A DNA stretch of 60,000 nucleotides from Polytrichum commune. Its lineage: Eukaryota > Streptophyta > Polytrichopsida > Polytrichales > Polytrichaceae. Below, piece after piece: positions 34,131 through 46,333 of the stretch. The notes under the pieces are model-generated. The model made no database searches. It had not been told where the DNA came from and saw nothing but the letters and a program-made list of their open reading frames with translations. Numbering within the stretch: position 1 is the first letter of the stretch; each line of letters begins with the position of its first letter. Position numbers and translations under genes: made by a program. The stretch covers positions 49,927,554 to 49,987,553 of the forward strand of contig OX485803.1 of NCBI GenBank assembly GCA_950295325.1, in the 5' to 3' direction.

Positions 34131-34546
34131 TGCAAAGATCTTTCAAGGGAGACTATATTTATTTGCAACATAAGGCGCCTACGACTTTGGATGTTATAGT
34201 GGGACATACTATTCTTTTTGTAAAAAATATCCTACCAAGTGGTATTTTGCTACTTGAATGGAAGATTGGGAAAAAATGTCGCGAACATTCTAAGAATTAC
34301 GTGCCTTGTCACCATCTCATGAAGGGGACCTTGCATCCTGAATTGGTGATGGTGTTTGAAGGTCTTCCGTGTTTTGTATGTGGTGACAAAGAATATGTGG
34401 CAACTATATTGTTGTGTGACAAATGCCAACGATGTTGGCATATGACATGCTTGACACCATCCTTGACTTCTCTGTTTTCCGGTGATTGGATTTGTCCTCA
34501 ATGTCAGAGATCTTCGGGACATGCTACGTCTTTGGACATGCACTGA
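34130..34546 (+). pseudogene. Integrase C-terminal region joined to a PHD finger (retroelement)
   Basis: An open frame of 138 codons follows the integrase remnant with a frame change. Residues 7-42 (GDYIYLQHKAPTTLD and onward to LPSGILLLE) look like an integrase C-terminal beta-barrel. Residues 81-125 form a complete C4HC3 PHD finger: CFVC, 11 residues, CDKC, 4 residues, H, 2 residues, C, 14 residues, CPQC, with the usual tryptophan before the last pair. PHD fingers read histone H3 tails, so in an element it could guide integration; that is inference. Plant Ty3/gypsy elements more often carry a chromodomain here. The frame has no ATG near its start, and the upstream parts are broken. Confidence 0.75.
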
Positions 34547-35005
34547 CTGTATCTGAGAGACGAATTCATAGTTGACATGATGACAACATTGCCATTCTTA
34601 TTGACTAGGCGTTAGATACATGGCAAGGAAAAAACTTGGCTTGTAGATCACAAAGAGATTCGACGACAAAAACAGTCAAAGGCGACTAAAGATGGGGCTC
34701 CACATTTGCACCCAACCTACAAAGTCTCTTTGCTATATCTTCATCAAGTTATCTCTATGCTCATTGGCGACCTTTAACGCCAACAAAAAATGTGGAAAGG
34801 TATTGATCTTCACCTTCATCATGACAATTGAACCAACTTCATTTGTTTATGTAGTCCTAGCTGATAGACAGGGACATCATTCTCAACTAAGGGGAACACT
34901 TGAAAGTGCGTAAGTGATGCACTTGTATTTATTTTATCACATGTTTTTATGATCATGTTTAACACACAAAATGTTATGTATAGTGATATATATTTACACG
35001 ACAGT
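34547..35005 (+). other. 3' internal region of the gypsy-like element
   Basis: No conserved domain is seen. At 34906-35004 lies a sequence containing CACTTGTATTTATTTT and CACATGTTTTTA that recurs at 35552-35656, on the other side of the LTR-like segment. Confidence 0.4.
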
Positions 35006-35569
35006 TGTTACGTGGCATGGTGTCGAGGACCAAGCCATGTCTTGGTTAATTAATTTTATAAGCTTTTTAAGTTTTTACTTAGTTTTTAGGCTAAGTGTTA
35101 TATTAGTTCAATCCTCCGGGTAGTTACCCAAGGTAAGAGGATTATTTGAGAGTAATTTTGCCTCATGGGACCTTGCTACCTTGTAGAAGGTTTCTATCCC
35201 CTTGCCGTAGGACCCACCTAGTCTTTGGGCTTGGAAGGGTCAAGGCATGGCAGCTCCTCAGCTTGGCATTCTTGCCAAGTCGAGTCTTGTAATTGTGTGT
35301 GTGTGTGTGTGTGTGTGTGAGTGAGAGAGAGAGAGAGAGAGCTTATGGTGTAGGGTTTGCTTCAAGCACGGTTGATTACCATTTGAGTAAAGCTTATGAA
35401 TTTTTTTGCTTATCTTTCTACACTTGTAGACTCTTCCTATATGGATTGAGAGATAGTTCTCATAATACGAGTGACTATAGAGTTGTGTATGAATATTAAG
35501 AGAGGTTGTGCCTCATTCATCACCTTGTCTTAGATTTATTACTCTTTCATTGAGAGTGTGTTAGTAACA
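35006..35569 (+). mobile_element. LTR-like segment, 564 bases
   Basis: It starts TGTTAC and ends GTAACA, that is TG...CA with a perfect 6-bp terminal inversion, as in LTRs. It lies 460 bases after the PHD-containing frame, where a 3' LTR would be expected. It carries a (GT)n run at 35294-35319 followed by (GA)n to 35341. No second LTR copy was found in the window, no clear polypurine tract precedes it, and a 5-bp target duplication is not evident. The assignment therefore depends on termini and position only. Confidence 0.5.
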
Positions 35570-36125
35570 CACTTGTATTTATTTTTATCACATGTTTTTA
35601 GAACTATGTTTTTTTGCACAATGTGTTATATATAGCAATGTGTATTTATATGACAAGATGCACAACTCTAACATTGATGGTAGACAAATATATGTTCCAT
35701 GCAAACATATATATAATCTATTTTTGTTGGTATTGCATGCAAATAAGGGAGATGATGAGTTCATCCATAACAATGTTTGGAGCCTTGTTGCTTTGGAGAA
35801 GCTCCTTAGCCATGATCCTATGGTTTAGATTGCATTGGATAGTGATTCAATGGATCATAAATACTGGTACATTTGTACGGGGTGGTCTATCGTGTTACTA
35901 AATTCTTTTGGCTACCAGTCCATTTTGTAATACACAAATTTTTGTTATGTAGTAAATTTCTATTTTGAGGAAAATACTTGTCTACGAGCTATCACATAGT
36001 TGTTGGTGTGGGAAAAGTGAAAATTGTTCGCATGAGATATATAAAAATAAGTGGTGCGTTTACATATCTTCTAGACTTTCACATCCAACTTTTGAAAATC
36101 TTAGATTACATTCCATTAAAAATAG

Positions 36126-36352
36126 GTACACTAAGTATGATGTTTATTGTCACTTTCTATTTGGAGTTACCCAATGCTATATATTTTTAGTGTTGGTGTT
36201 TTTTTTATCCTTAAATGAAGTTGTTAATGTTCTACATTGTCCAAACAACCAATTTGACATTTGTTGGCAACAAATGAGATATACAGTAAATAGGTATTAT
36301 AACATTGTGTAATTCCAAATAGTGAGTGACACTAAATACAATTTTAGTGTAG
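36126..36352 (+). mobile_element. TA-duplicating MITE, family C, copy 2
   Basis: The left end TACACTAAGTATGATG and the right end ATTTTAGTGTAG are inverse. Subterminal CTATTTGGAGTTACCCAATG is mirrored by CATTGTGTAATTCCAAATAG. Length and motifs match the copies at 15242, 50708 and 55553. Confidence 0.75.
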
Positions 36353-36479
36353 TCCTGCCGGTAGTTATGTCAATAGCGGTAAATGAAAAGATGACATAGT
36401 TTGATCAAATATTGAAGCAACTTGTAATAGTTTGCTGTGGTATAATATGAAAATTCCATGAATATCAAGAGGAGGTGAA

Positions 36480-37230
36480 TAAGTCTCATTAATCCCCATT
36501 AATCCTAATTAAGCCCAATTAAATCAGAAAGTATGTTTACCAAACTAATTAATTATAAAATACACTTACTGAAATTAATCATGATTTAATTCAGATATGA
36601 GGAATGATGTGCTTAGTTATACTTGTTTAGGCTTCATTACACTTGTTTAGGCTAAATGCACTTGCACTAAATCGGGCTTAATTAGTTTGAATGTGTAGAA
36701 ACCTAGGCCTTGCGCTCAATTACCTTCTAATACAGTTATTTAGAATTGAATACATTCAATCACACTTTATTAGTTTGAATGTGTATAAATACTTGTGGAA
36801 ATAGAAGGCATTAACTAAAATTATAAAATAAACATACAAAATATAAAAATATAAATCTTAGTTTCATTTTTGAATGACGAAGACCCTTTAATGGTAAGTC
36901 TTAAAATGTTTAGCCTCAGTGGTAATGAGGATTTGTAATATTTTAGACTTCCAAGTTGATTACATGCTTTATTGACGGTTTCACTTCAAAAGTGAAATCC
37001 CAATCAATTGCTTATTTACTCAATGGAAGTGAACATATATATTGGATTTTGGACTTTGAAGATGAAGTGCACTCAATATGGGCTATATGGACAAGCCACC
37101 TTCAAGAATGCAAGAGAATTTTTATTATTTATTATTATTTTAATTTTTTTTTCCGAAGTCGGGCAGAGCAGGCAACCGTTTTCGATCAGGATTTGAAATT
37201 TTTGAAATTTATTTGCAGGGGGTGCCTGGA
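36480..37230. mobile_element. Partial copy of the foldback element (core plus one arm)
   Basis: The stretch from about 36840 matches the right arm of the element at 3685-4873. Shared blocks are TTGTAATATTTTAGACTTCC, a TACATGCTTTATTGAC block, CAATCAATTGCTTATTTACT, a GTGCACTCAATATGGG variant and CCTTCAAGAATGCAAG. The core at 36490-36835 is also recognisable (CTTAATTAGTTTGAATGTG). The left arm is absent. Confidence 0.65.
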
Positions 37231-40200
37231 GGCGCTGGATCACAGGCCTTGGCCCTTTCCACCTCGCCCTGAAAGTTTGTAGGGGGAGGGTTAGTGTTCG
37301 CCACCGTTGACGGCCAACCCTCCCACCTTTAGTTGGGACTGGTCTTACTTAGCGCATTCAATATGCAAGCACTCTAAGGACAAGGTAGGCACTTTTTTTC
37401 AGCTACTTTTCTTAATTTGATACCTATAGTCGAGTGGTAAGTGCTTTTCAAAGCTTTTCAAATTTAGTGGCAAAAGCATCCTTCAAATGAAGGCCACATT
37501 TGAGACCAAATTTAACTTAATGTTTTGAGTAAGTGTCTTGCAACCCTAAACATAACCATCTTCCTTTCCCAACATAATAGTTGGGTGGGTGGGATCCCAA
37601 GCCATATCGGAATCCCTAGTTAAGGTTTTATTTCTTTCAAACAAAATTGTTACAAGCAAGAAGATAGTAAGAATTTGTGGCTAAATATATGTTGACATTC
37701 TTGTTACTACAACAATGTGCATCTTCTCCAATAAAAAACCTCTAAGAGGGCTACACCTCACATGTGGCTATATACTCAAAACACCATAGTGTTAATGTAT
37801 GTACAACATGTGTCATTAGCTACCCAATTGTCATCTATGTCACTAAGAGAGAATGCAAAACCACAACACACACAAGTTAGTTTAGAAGGAACCTTGTTGC
37901 TTGCCATCATGTGTTCCAAAACTGCCATGTAACAAATTTTGAGCAAGGTAGAGCAAGGTGCCCTCAAGCTTAGGTGTAGAAGTGACAACATTCTATTTTT
38001 ATGTTATGCAGAGCTAAAGTCAACACTTTAAAGTTTACCTCTTGAAGCAAGGTAAATCTTGCCCATGTGTGCTCAAATCAAGGTTGAATGAGTGGCAACC
38101 ACCCAATCTAGTAATCCCTAATTATGGCATATTACAAAGATGCTCTTAATTTTTTCCTTTCTTTAGTAAGATATTAAAGATTGCTCCTTGGGCAGTCAAT
38201 ATTTACTCATATTTACCATCTACTCAACTTTTGGTGCTCATATTTCTAACATATATTAAGTAGTATATATGGAAACATCAAAATACTTGAATCAAAGAGA
38301 GAGAGAGAGTTTTATTTGTTTTGTTAGACTATTTGTAGCCATTTTTCCAATGATTTGACATCTCCATAAATGTTTCTTTCTCCAAAAGCTTACAAGATAT
38401 TGGAAGCAATAGTAGAAGTGGAATAAGTAGAGATGAGCAATGAATAATCAATGCTATTGTGTCCACTCATCCCAAACCTAACCCATTTCCATCACCAAAA
38501 CACCAATCATCTATAATAAGCAATGTCATCATACATATAAACGGGGAAGGGTCAAAATGACAAACACAGTAGGAGGAAAACAATGAACAATGTAGTTGGC
38601 ATGGTTGTTATGACTGTTAAACAATGATAAGCTTAGCCTCTCAAAATCACAAATGTGGAAGATATATTCCTTATCATTTGTTTGGTTTTGCCTTGTTGGC
38701 ACTCACGAATCCACGTGTGATGGGTGCCGTACACATACGACCATAGTCGACGTGGTGGTGTGCATAAGAAAATGAGGGGCCACCATTGAAGGTTCCATGC
38801 TTGCATGCACTTTCATTCTCATTCTCATTCTCATTCCATTCTCACCACTTCCCTAGGCATAAGTAACATCATCGTCCCAACAAGGCACACGTGCCCATAG
38901 CCTATTCCCCCCCCTTTTCCACCCATCCCTTGACACCAATGCCTACCCACAAACACGCCGTTCAATGTGGCGCCGCCCTTGACATGCAATGTATTGGAAG
39001 TGAAGCCCTCCAATTAACGCAATCCAGTTTGGAAGTCGGTAACAATGTCATGTTCAAGTATCTGGTATGGGCCACATGGGTTGAGCTCCTTGTTAGCTAC
39101 ATCTTTGTGTTGTTTAGGTAAATTTATTCATCGGGATGAGGTGAGAAGGCAATTAGTAATTTTATACTTTAGGTTCCAAAAATTGGTATTAGCGATCTCA
39201 AATTAGTCTACTTGGGTCTAATTGGGACCAACTCATCAAAAGTGTCTAAGGAACAAGTGTGCATCATATCCTTCTCATCAAGATGGATGGGATTTTTCCT
39301 AGACCCATTGTGGATGCAAAAGGCTATATAAAAGAACGGCTCCTTACAAATATTTGATTCATTCATTCTCATTGGGCTACTTTTGGATCTCAGCCAATGA
39401 TTTTGAATTTAAAAAAGCTTCAAATACGTAGATATTTCAAATAGTTTGGTACGTTTCCTTACCTTTTGGATGGAATGATTTACGTGGCTAGTCAAAAGCC
39501 ATGGCCTAGGCCACACCAGACCACATGCAAGGTTTTGTCTACCATGAAACTTACCATGAGGAAGGTGGAAAACACACAAAGACCCATTACATAGCCTAGG
39601 CATATTTCTAAGTTGGGGTCTAGCAGGACGCAAATGACATGAATTTACAATAACCTTGGGAGGAACAAGTGTTTAGTGCACCTCCCATGATATGTGTCAT
39701 AAGCCCTAATCCCCACAAGATCCAAAGATCGAAACGCCCCATTCATGAATAGATCAAAAATTAGACTTGGTGAAATCGAATGAGGACATCTAACAAACCA
39801 TGTTCTTCATGGTGGTAATTAAGAAAATGCGTGGAAAAGGATGGGCAAGTATAGCTCCAAGTAGGAAGACATCACGTGCCCTTAATAAGTTACAAGTGGA
39901 GTTGGGGTAGCATCGTCCTTGTCACCCTCGACTTCTTCCCGCGTAGCCTTATCTTGAATATCCCATTCACATGGCCCAAAATGGTGCGGTCAGGCGAAAA
40001 CGGGCCACGGGATTAGGATATTCTACTAGTGCCCGCGTAATTGGAACTCAAACCCGAATCCGAATGCATTCTATTTTATTCAAGGCCCGCATTATATTAT
40101 CGTAACACGCATGCGGACCCCAAGTTTGTTCATTTCTTGGGAACTCGTTATATAAGGGCCGGGAATATGTTGTTCTTGTGGCCCAAGACCTGTCTTCCAA

Positions 40201-40388
40201 TTTGGATGCCTCAGTTTCAGCCACATACAGTAGTGGGAAATTCGGAGCATCGGCTTAATATGTAATGCAACCTTGAGGTGCATTAAATATCATGGAGACC
40301 GTAATGCGGGCCTGGGCTAAATGTGGATTAAGTTATTAGCAGCATGCCATAAAGGAGGGCGGATCACCACTTTGAGCTGAATTGCTAA
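37231..40388. other. Spacer without a recognisable gene
   Basis: There is a short TTCTCA repeat run at 38813-38842 and a few GA dinucleotides at about 38298. Open frames are short and unassignable. Confidence 0.5.
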
Positions 40389-40980
40389 GGGCCACTTCAC
40401 ACACAAGTCTGAAGGCCCGTGACCATTGCAATCTAAGAGCTCTCATTGGTCGAAAGGGCCGAGATTGTCCAAGTTCACTTCACACATGAAGGTGAAGCTC
40501 TGGAGGTCCGAAGAAGAGTTCAAGGATGAAGAGAGTCTACATGGAGGACTTTGGATAAGGTTTCATGGTCTCCCGGAATTTTCATCATAACCACCTCCAA
40601 GAGGTGGGTTTAACGCAAAATCCGGGAGACCATGGCTTTTTGAAGGGTTTTTTTAGCATGACAGATTTTAGGACAGATTGCGGGGCAATTTTCAAAACAG
40701 ATCCTATGACAGATTCAAGGACAGACAAACACCACCAAGTACTTCTCCTAATTTGATAGAGTTTGAGACATATGATGTTAAACCAAATCCTCCCCTCTTT
40801 TCCGCCAGCAAAATATGCAATGGTCCTACAACATGGTCCATTCTCACTTCACACTATACTTGAGGGCCCGTGATTACATAAAACGGCTTTCCCAACACCC
40901 AAGGTACATGCCTTGGATGAGAGTCAAGGGTCACGGACCATAACAAGGTCACGGCTCTTGGCTCATGTGTGAAGTGGCCC
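40389..40980 (+). mobile_element. PIF/Harbinger-type MITE, family A, copy 3 (longer interior)
   Basis: It is flanked by TAA on both sides (40386-40388 and 40981-40983). It starts GGGCCACTTCACACACAAG and ends CTCATGTGTGAAGTGGCCC. The outer parts match the other A copies. The centre (about 40660-40730) differs and holds four GACAG-containing repeats. It is 592 bases long and non-coding. Confidence 0.85.
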
Positions 40981-40983
40981 TAA

Positions 40984-42400
40984 GGGAAGGTTTAAAGCGG
41001 AGAAGAGGGATTCCTCTCCAATGACCTCAAATGGACTAAAACGGGGTCTTTGAACCTATTTCCAATGTCAAATCATCTTAAAAAGTAACCGCTAGGTTGT
41101 TATATTACTTCAAAGTTGTATGCTGGATGAATTAGAGGTATGCTCATATACATTCCCTCTCTCTCCAACCACAAACGAAGGTGGGTAACCACTTTAGTTT
41201 TAATTGTCCATTGAAGGTTACACTACTTGTAGGTATCAACATTGTCATACTACTAGTACAATATTGTTATTTTGGTGGGTATGTCAAGGTGAGCATTTTT
41301 GGTATACCCGCGTTATTATCTAGGTCAATACCATTCTAAACCATATTGATAATAAGGCTATTTTGTCTAGGTACGAGGATTTTTGCATCGTATATTAATA
41401 TATTTCTAAATGATATTGAAAAGAAAAATACCGTCATATATTCATACCCCAATGGTATCAAAAAATGTGAAAAGTACTCCTTATGGATACCGGGGGGTGC
41501 ACCTATCATTTAAATACCAAGAATCATGTGTGTTCGCAACATACTCTGAAACCCCCTTATGCACAAGTTTGTTTTTGTAAAATCAAGCCATACACGTACA
41601 ATTTCAATGATGAAAATACAAGTGACAATATGTATATGTAAAAACTTCTACATTCATGTAAGTTATCAACATAAGTATACCAATATACTTTTGAATAATA
41701 ATGAACCCCTATCATATGTATAGTGTAAAAACCTAGTATTCATTAATAAATTGCGGGTGAGAATATGATACAGGTTACCTTGAATTATCATAAACCATGT
41801 GGTACATCCTCGCATCACACTTATTATCCCAATTAGTGAGGGTGGTACTTATTCCCGAAGCATGCACTTATTTAGCCAAATCTCAAATATATTGAGGGCT
41901 AATTTTTTTTTCCAAAGTGACACTATATTCATGAGTACACGCTCATTTACCATAGATTTCAAAGAGATTAGTGCAAGCTCTAAATTGTTTGTAGAGTGAT
42001 AGTTTTCTAAAAAATGAACGAATATCTTTGTCAATGAATAGTGCCATAAGTCAGGTTTTGTAAATGAATAATGTTGGTATGAATAGTGTTGGAAAAACAT
42101 TGCTTACTAGATCATCTGGTGACACTAATTTCATAATGTAAAGAAATTAAATATCACCCTCACCAATTTCCCAAACTCACCATTAGACCTCCCTCACTAA
42201 TCGGGATAATCAATTTAGTAAAGATAAATTACCCCTAAACCCTATATCACATCAATTTTGCTTCAAGACTCCCTTATTAGACCTTGCATCCAAAATAGTG
42301 GCTTTATGTATGTATTAAGTCTATTGTAGTTAAATTATTCACATTATTATTGGGTTCTGGCAAAAATGCACCAAGTGGCCGAAGATTTCATGTATGTTCA
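40984..42400. other. Spacer without a recognisable gene
   Basis: The stretch is AT-rich. No gene and no clear repeat is seen. Confidence 0.5.
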
Positions 42401-42878
42401 GGTCCACTTCACACACGAGACTGAGAGCCCGTGACCATTACACTTCAAGCACTCTCATTGGTTCGCTTCACACTGCACTTGAGGGACCAACGGAGTATGT
42501 GAATGCAAGATGGATGTAAAGTCCACATGGGCTCCTACATGGCATCGAATGGATCATGTTTCTTGGTCACTTGGACTATTTTCAAAAACGACCTCTTGGA
42601 GGTAGGCCTACCACAAAACTGGGAGACCATGGCACTCTGAATGCTCACAACCGTTGATTTATTCTATTAATTTTATCATGTGTGAGAACTGGCATGAATA
42701 GAAATCCATTGAAATAGCATTTGGTTGAGGGCTTGGTCACAGTTGACTTCACACTATACTTGAGGGTTTGTGACCACACTACATGACTTTGGAGGTGTCT
42801 TGGACAACCTTTGGACACTTTCTTTTGGGCTCTCACAATTTCATGGGCATGGCTTTTGGCTTGTGTGTGAAGTGGCCC
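42401..42878 (+). mobile_element. PIF/Harbinger-type MITE, family A, copy 4
   Basis: It starts GGTCCACTTCACACACGAG and ends TTGTGTGTGAAGTGGCCC before TTA. The left flank reads TCA, probably a mutated duplication. The interior is closely similar to copy 1 at 11887 (GTGAATGCAAGATGGATG, AAAACTGGGAGACCATGGC). Confidence 0.85.
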
Positions 42879-43333
42879 TTATACATTGTTTTCAAAGATC
42901 CAACTTAATTGCCCCAAATAAGGATAAAATGCTCATCAATGCCTTCATTATCTACAATAAATACGCTCATCAGTGCAAATAAAACCAACATGCCAACATT
43001 TTGTAAGCATCCAATCTGTTTCACTTTTATTGTAATAGATATTATATAAAGTTGGACCAAATTATTTCAAAATCGATTAAATAATGTGGTAAACAAGTAA
43101 GAACACACACTCGCACAACATCAGCATACACTTACACACAATCACATGTCTCCACGTTTCGATTATTGAAATCGACTTTATATTGGTAATTTAGAACCGG
43201 AAGCTAGTATAATAAGATATAATACTCGCTCAAAAGGTCACCCTAATTAAATGCCCATTAAAATGACAATAAAATCAAGGTGTGTGCGCCTATTGTGGGA
43301 CAGTATACCTAAAACGAGCACAATCGAGGACTA

Positions 43334-43685
43334 CACTAAATAGTCCTATTAGTGTAGGTGGAAAATTAGCTTGGAACTAATTAGCACGGGCAATACTAAA
43401 TTTCTAGTCAAGGTGGAATTAATGTGGGTCCAAGATCCTGAGTCCTCATGAAGACTTTCGACCAACACATTAAATGTGAGTTATAAGACGAAAGTAGCAC
43501 AAAATAAAGTAAGCAAGCATCCACATGATTTTGCTAGAAAAACAACTAATGTAGTCCATGCTAATTTCCTACTAGATTTTTAGTGTGGATTGAAAACTAA
43601 CGTGCCCCACATTAATTCTCATTGTGAGAATTAGCATGGGCTATTGAAAATTATTGTGGCCCGCAATATACAAGATTGTTTAGTG
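43334..43685. mobile_element. TA-duplicating MITE, another family
   Basis: It is flanked by TA (43332-43333 and 43686-43687). It starts CACTAAATAG and ends TTGTTTAGTG. The interior is rich in ATTAGCATGGG-like and ATTAGTGTGG-like words and differs from families B-D. It is non-coding. Confidence 0.6.
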
Positions 43686-43882
43686 TAGTGTTCATCTCGT
43701 GTCTAGAATTTAAGAACGTCATTACTTATGACCATTATAAGTGCACACAAACACGAGAACAACATGGTGGTGGTGATGGTAGTGAGGCAATCACCCTGTC
43801 GTTCTGCGCCATTCCTCAACTTTTTGAAAAGGTAGAGGGGATAAATAACGATGAAATGATATATTATTATGCATGGGTACAA

Positions 43883-44240
43883 AGGGCCACCCTGTGCAAG
43901 ATCACACCTTCATTCGGCTGGGCTCCGCCCCTCCCACGCCTCCTTCACTGCTCGGTCTTCCTGCCCACACCTGCATGGGAACTCTTCCTCGTTGGGAACC
44001 AACAAGACAATATCCAATCAAAATTACAAATATTCAAGTTGAAATCACTTTCATTATTCCCAAGTTAATTGATGAAGTTCCTCCACATGTCTAAGGAGCT
44101 CAGTGGCTTAAGTGACGGGGTATTGTCACATTGGTTCTCAACAGGGAAGAGTTCCCACACATGTGCGAGCAAGAAGACCAGGCAGCGAAGGAGGCGTGGG
44201 AGGGGCGGGACCCAGCCGAATGAAGATGTGATCTAGCCTG
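43883..44240. mobile_element. GC-rich foldback element
   Basis: The left arm (about 43889-44020) and right arm (about 44107-44240) are inverse. Paired blocks include ATTCGGCTGGG with CCCAGCCGAAT, CCCCTCCCACGCCTCCTTC with GAAGGAGGCGTGGGAGGGG, and GGGAACTCTTCC with GGAAGAGTTCCC. The centre is AT-rich and contains GGAGCTCAGTGGCTTAAGTG, which resembles a tRNA A-box region; this may be chance. It is non-coding. Confidence 0.75.
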
Positions 44241-44286
44241 GGCCCAAAAAACTGGGGGTGGCATGGGCCATACTACTCAGTGCCTG

Positions 44287-44510
44287 GGAAGTTTTTGGAC
44301 ATAGTAGGTCAAGATCCTAGTGATTCTAAATCCAGCCGGTTACATGTTGACATCTTCCAGTTTTGCTTTCATTCATTTGAGGTATATTCCTCTATAGATT
44401 CCTCTATAATGATCGGTAATTCTCCTGAAGTCTCCAACTTCAACCGGTTATTTCTCAAACTCAACTGGTTCATCTGTAACTAACCCCTGGTTCTCCCCGA
44501 GCAGTGATAC
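44287..44510 (+). mobile_element. Family J repeat, copy without insertion
   Basis: It contains TTTTTGGACATAGTAGGTC, CCAGCCGGTTACATGTTGAC and TTTCTCAAACTCAACTGG. It shows an uninterrupted GTAACTAACCC where two other J copies carry a family C MITE. The ends CAGTGCCTGGGAAG and CTCCCCGAGCAGTG are roughly inverse. Confidence 0.65.
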
Positions 44511-45822
44511 TACTACCTTCCATTACACTCCCTCATTTTCAAAAGTTTCAGTTGCATAAGATATGTGAACCAAAAACGTCCGCTAGTCATAAAATGGTGG
44601 GAATATTGTAGAATGTCGCATTTCTCTTCATTTTAAAACCGAAAGTCAAAGAAAGTTATACATGGGTAAGCATTGAAGGAAAAAAGTATCTACACTAGGC
44701 TCGGATACACTTTAAACCTGCCCATCGATCCCTCGGCTGGAAAGAGCTGATCCTTGAGACGATTTTGAGCCTCAAAGCCAGATTGAATATCCTCGTGTTG
44801 CTAACTTATAGCCTGCCCGTCATTCAAGCGTGTTTGAGCCTAAAGAGGCGTTCATATCATCATCGGGCGGCTCGAAAAACGACTCGGTCAGCCTCAAAAT
44901 CAACATATTCCTCCACATCCATATTTTCGGGCTGCAGCCCAAGTGAAAATCTCTTGAATCTCGAGGACTAGTTTTCGCCCTATTCCAGAAATAAGATTTG
45001 CCACCGACTCCCAAACTTGGGATTCAAAGTAACTTATCACCAAACACTTGGCTTCAAATCCTACCTCTCACCAACTAAGTAATAATTCTAAACCGTGGTA
45101 ATTAAACTCTTAAGTGGTTGAAGGGACCAGATTGAGGTGCGCACTCCATAACGACAATTAGGCCATTTAAGTTTGGATGATTTTCATTCACCAATTGAGA
45201 TTCAAGTACGATCGAACTTTCTAAGGGAAACTACATTGAAATGATATTTTAGGTTGGTTGGTTGCGATTTCTCTTTGGAGAGATTAGGTACATAAGTTTA
45301 TTGCGTGTGGTGGAGGCTATTCTTCATAATTCATGGAATGAGTATGGGGGCAACCAAGCTTATAGACTTATGCAATTTGGTCCCTTACTATGCGATGTCT
45401 CTTGCTCACAAGAATGCACAATTTTTTGCGCCAATTGATGTGGAGAATTGGAAATGTCGCCGTGGATGAATCTTGGAGTTCCATAACATCCACTTTTACT
45501 TGAACTTATGTTCATCACCTTCAATATCAAGACATAATACTAGTCGAGAGAGTAATTTGCGCATTTCCACGAAGTGACAATTGGACCTTATTGTGTTTAA
45601 ATAGCATTCCTATGCCCATGATACGAGCCACACGGATCCTTTGATTCGGTTGTGGGGAAGTATCGTATACAAGCGCACCTCCCATTCCTCTAGAGAAAAC
45701 TTTGGGAACTCATGTCTATAGCACGGAACATACTTTTTGGAGCTATTTGGATACTAGAATTAGCTCCAATGACCACTATACAATCTTGTAGAAGTAAACC
45801 AACCTCAATCCACTACACCATT
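44511..45822. other. Spacer without a recognisable gene
   Basis: Only short open frames are present. No repeat structure was detected. Confidence 0.5.
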
Positions 45823-46333
45823 TATGGCATTTATGTTACACTATTTGCGAAGGACCTAATCTCAGTGCCTAGAGTGTGATGTCCACGTATTGTCAATATG
45901 ATACTATTCGTCAACATAAGTGACATTTCTATGTTAATGAATGTTTACATTATGACAATCAACATAGCACATTGGAGTATTTGAGATGATAGATTTGTGT
46001 TTTAGTGTGCAAGGGGAAGATATTATGGAGCACACTAGTGGCAAGTGTCATGTGTTTACATTTTCATATGCATGAGGAAAATATCTTGAGCAATACTAAT
46101 GTCAAGTGCTATCTGTGTATGCTTTAGTCAACTTGTAGTATGTTGTGTAACAAAGGCATGCACCTCATAACATTATTGACATGCTCATGCCAAGATATTA
46201 GTAAGCAAATTTGAATGCCAAGTGTCATGAGGTGACACTAATGATGAATTGATTATTGGTGTAACCTAGCATGCGCCTCAAATTGGGGTAGGTGACACTA
46301 TTACGCATGTGACACTAAATACCATAAATGGTG
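45823..46333 (+). mobile_element. TA-duplicating MITE, family D, copy 3
   Basis: It begins TACACCATTTATGGCATTT and ends GTGACACTAAATACCATAA then ATGGTG. The interior (CATGCACCTCATAACAT, GTGTAACCTAGCATGCG) matches the copy at 28668. Confidence 0.75.

Noticed and set aside
34250-34543. 97-codon minus-strand open frame
   Set aside because: It is the shadow of the PHD-containing frame.
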